Origin: Candidatus Thorarchaeota archaeon | GTDB lineage: Archaea > Asgardarchaeota > Thorarchaeia > Thorarchaeales > Thorarchaeaceae | DNA: 42,022 nt | Direction: 5' to 3' | Assembly: GCA_020348985.1 (NCBI GenBank) | Contig: CP070761.1 | Span: 2,739,387 to 2,781,408, forward strand | Shown here: positions 40,314-42,022 of the stretch, piece by piece | Layout of the letters: every line of letters starts with the position of its first letter | How positions within the stretch are numbered: the first letter of the stretch is position 1 | Program-made: the position numbers and the translations under genes | The notes under the pieces: generated by a model | What the model was told of the DNA's origin: nothing | The model's input: only the letters and a program-made list of their open reading frames with translations | The model's database searches: none

Positions 40314-42022
40314 ATGTCGCAAGAAGGTAGGTTGCGGTCCCCCATTGTCACGGTTTTGGGGCACATCGACCATGGGAAGACCTCTCTTCTCGACAAGATG
40401 CGTGGCACAGCTGTTCAGGATAGAGAGGCTGCCGGTATCACGCAGCACATAGGAGCTTCATTCTTCCCCACGGAGACAATTCGGTCCATATGTGGAGACC
40501 TTTTGGAAACGGTAAAGACTGAACTAGCAATAGAAGGATTGCTTTTCATTGATACACCTGGCCATGAGGCCTACCTCAACCTTAGAAGACGGGGTGGTGC
40601 CATAGCTGATTTCGCAATCCTAGTCGTTGATGTGAATGAAGGTTTTCTCACTCAGAGTTACGAGAGCCTCAAGATACTGACATCAGGAAAAACTCCGTTT
40701 CTTGTAGCCGCAAACAAACTTGACAAGGTACCAGGATGGCAAGAACGCGAGGGGATGAGCCTTTTCGAGGCCATAAAGTCACAAATCACCACAACTCAGA
40801 ATGAGCTTGATAGACGCATTTACGAACTCGTTGGTGCGCTTTCAGCTAACGGGATACAGTCGGAAAGATTCGACAGAGTAGAGGACTTCACAAAGACTAT
40901 TGCCATCGTCCCTACAAGTGCTAAAACGGGTACGGGTATTCCTGAACTACTGATGGTTCTCTCTGGGTTGACACAGCAATACATGAAAGACAGGTTGGCT
41001 ATAGTCTCAGGTCCCGCCAAGGGAGCAGTTCTGGAGGTTAGAGAAGAGACAGGTCTTGGGCTTACTCTAGACACAATCATCTATGAAGGGTCCCTTAGAA
41101 AAAGCGATACAATTGTCATTGGTGGACTTGACGATGTAGTTGTAGCCAAAATCAGAGCGCTTTTGCAGCCACGAGAACTTGATGAGATTCGTGACCCAAA
41201 GGAGAAGTTCACACATGTAGATGAAGTTCACGCGGCTGCAGGTGTGAAGATTGTTGCTCCAGATATAGAGGGGGCGGTAGCAGGCGCCCCAGTTTATGCC
41301 GTGACTGACCCAGCTCAGCTTGAACCGACAGCTGCCAAAGTTCGAGAAGAAGTGAGTTCAATTCGAATTCAGACCGACAAATCGGGAGTTGTTGTGAAAA
41401 CTGATACTCTGGGGTCTCTGGAGGCAGTTACACAGTTTCTACGTGATCGGAAAGTACCTGTAAGAATAGCTGATGTTGGTCCAATCGTGAAACGTGACGT
41501 TGTGGAAGCGCAAGCAGCAGGAGACGCTGATCCTCTCAATGCAGTGATTCTTGGTTTCAATGTCAAGTTCAGACCTGACATCGAAGACCTTGCTGCAGAA
41601 TTTGGTGTCGAAGTATTTCTCAACGAGGTCATTTACAGGCTTTATGATGAGTATAACGCATGGATTATTGTGAAGAGAGAACAAGCTAAGGCTGAATCGC
41701 TTGGAGTCATTGTTCGACCAGCTAAACTTGAGCTTATTCCCGAATATGTTTTCAGACAGAAAGATCCTGCGATTGTTGGGGTCAGAGTTAGTGGATTTCT
41801 GAAGTCTAGGGTTGGATTGATCAATTCTCAAGGAAAGCGAGTAGGTCGACTTCTTCAGATTCAGGATCGTAGCGTGACAATAGAAGAGGCAACAAATGGA
41901 ATGGAGGTTGCTATTTCACTTCGGGGTCCAACAATAGGTCGTCAGGTGAAAAAAGATGATATTCTCTACGTTGATGTTCCCGACAAGCACATTATAGCAA
42001 TCAGGACCAAGTTTAGAGATGA
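40314..42022 (+). CDS. infB: Translation initiation factor IF2/eIF5B, 3' end cut by window
   Basis: GTPase that joins ribosomal subunits. Read directly from ATG 40314, preceded by GAGG about ten bases upstream, to the window end: about 569 residues. G1 is GHIDHGKTS, switch region AAGITQHIG, G3 is DTPGHE (in LLFIDTPGHEAYLNLR), G4 is NKLD, G5 is TSAKTG. No bacterial-type long N-terminal extension is present and no intein interrupts the G domain. About 20-40 residues of the C-terminus are probably outside the window. Confidence 0.95.
   Translation, partial: MSQEGRLRSPIVTVLGHIDHGKTSLLDKMRGTAVQDREAAGITQHIGASFFPTETIRSICGDLLETVKTELAIEGLLFIDTPGHEAYLNLRRRGGAIADFAILVVDVNEGFLTQSYESLKILTSGKTPFLVAANKLDKVPGWQEREGMSLFEAIKSQITTTQNELDRRIYELVGALSANGIQSERFDRVEDFTKTIAIVPTSAKTGTGIPELLMVLSGLTQQYMKDRLAIVSGPAKGAVLEVREETGLGLTLDTIIYEGSLRKSDTIVIGGLDDVVVAKIRALLQPRELDEIRDPKEKFTHVDEVHAAAGVKIVAPDIEGAVAGAPVYAVTDPAQLEPTAAKVREEVSSIRIQTDKSGVVVKTDTLGSLEAVTQFLRDRKVPVRIADVGPIVKRDVVEAQAAGDADPLNAVILGFNVKFRPDIEDLAAEFGVEVFLNEVIYRLYDEYNAWIIVKREQAKAESLGVIVRPAKLELIPEYVFRQKDPAIVGVRVSGFLKSRVGLINSQGKRVGRLLQIQDRSVTIEEATNGMEVAISLRGPTIGRQVKKDDILYVDVPDKHIIAIRTKFRD

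Overview
The window reads as a chromosomal segment of an archaeon, most likely an Asgard archaeon and plausibly of the Thorarchaeota type. The domain is shown by family membership: the large subunit of DNA polymerase D, RadB, archaeal TopA, RPA-type OB-fold protein, RpoD and RpoN, ribosomal proteins eL18, eS28, eL24 and L7Ae, IF2/eIF5B, CDP-archaeol synthase, glycerol-1-phosphate dehydrogenase and the archaeal branch of the mevalonate pathway. The Asgard guess rests on an OSTC/OST3-like oligosaccharyltransferase subunit close to an STT3, an Arf-like small GTPase, an Elf1-type elongation factor and an SWS1-like SWIM protein. The presence of glycerol-1-phosphate dehydrogenase argues against those Lokiarchaeota reported to lack it. 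The lineage is an inference from gene content and was not tested by phylogeny. Coding density is very high, and no stretch over 300 bases lacks a gene.

Layout. 1-5.7 kb: STT3 (truncated by the window edge), glycine cleavage GcvH and GcvT, a divergent pair of pterin-cofactor genes (dihydropteroate synthase family and MptE-like pyrophosphokinase), then an OSTC-like membrane subunit. 5.8-12.7 kb: genome maintenance (TopA, a tiny zinc protein, an XPD-family Fe-S helicase, a RuvC-fold protein, RadB) with a possible proteasome-assembly-chaperone-like protein, then CarS. 12.9-19.2 kb: a four-CBS protein, the PolD large subunit and a large RPA-like protein. 19.2-24.9 kb: a SufS-type cysteine desulfurase behind a small winged-helix protein, Elf1, two small unknown proteins, an Lhr helicase and an EngB-type GTPase. 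24.9-29.7 kb: a sequon-rich secreted protein, an SWS1-like protein, a phosphoesterase, tRNA-Pro(CGG) with a T-loop insertion, a second surface protein, a SPOUT-type protein and an orphan cytosine-5 DNA methyltransferase. 29.8-33.7 kb: four consecutive genes for the archaeal mevalonate route. 33.7-36.6 kb: an RNA polymerase and ribosomal protein operon on the minus strand. 36.7-38.5 kb: the small GTPase and glycerol-1-phosphate dehydrogenase. 38.6-42 kb: L7Ae, eS28, eL24, an inverted ndk, and IF2 cut by the window end.

How the genes fit together. MvK, the UbiD-type decarboxylase and the two phosphomevalonate dehydratase subunits should provide isoprenoid precursors, and CarS and glycerol-1-phosphate dehydrogenase build archaeal ether lipids from them. 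STT3 and the OSTC-like subunit fit N-glycosylation of surface proteins such as the 11-sequon protein at 24947-26071. PolD, RPA, TopA, RadB, XPD, Lhr and the SWIM protein form a loose replication and repair set.

The most interesting items are the T-loop-interrupted tRNA-Pro, the OSTC-like subunit, the possible PAC3-like chaperone, the Cys-containing winged-helix gene coupled to the cysteine desulfurase, the repeat-flanked hairpin in front of L7Ae, the palindrome between the GTPase and G1P dehydrogenase genes, and the inverted ndk. I saw no CRISPR array, insertion sequence, prophage or complete restriction system.
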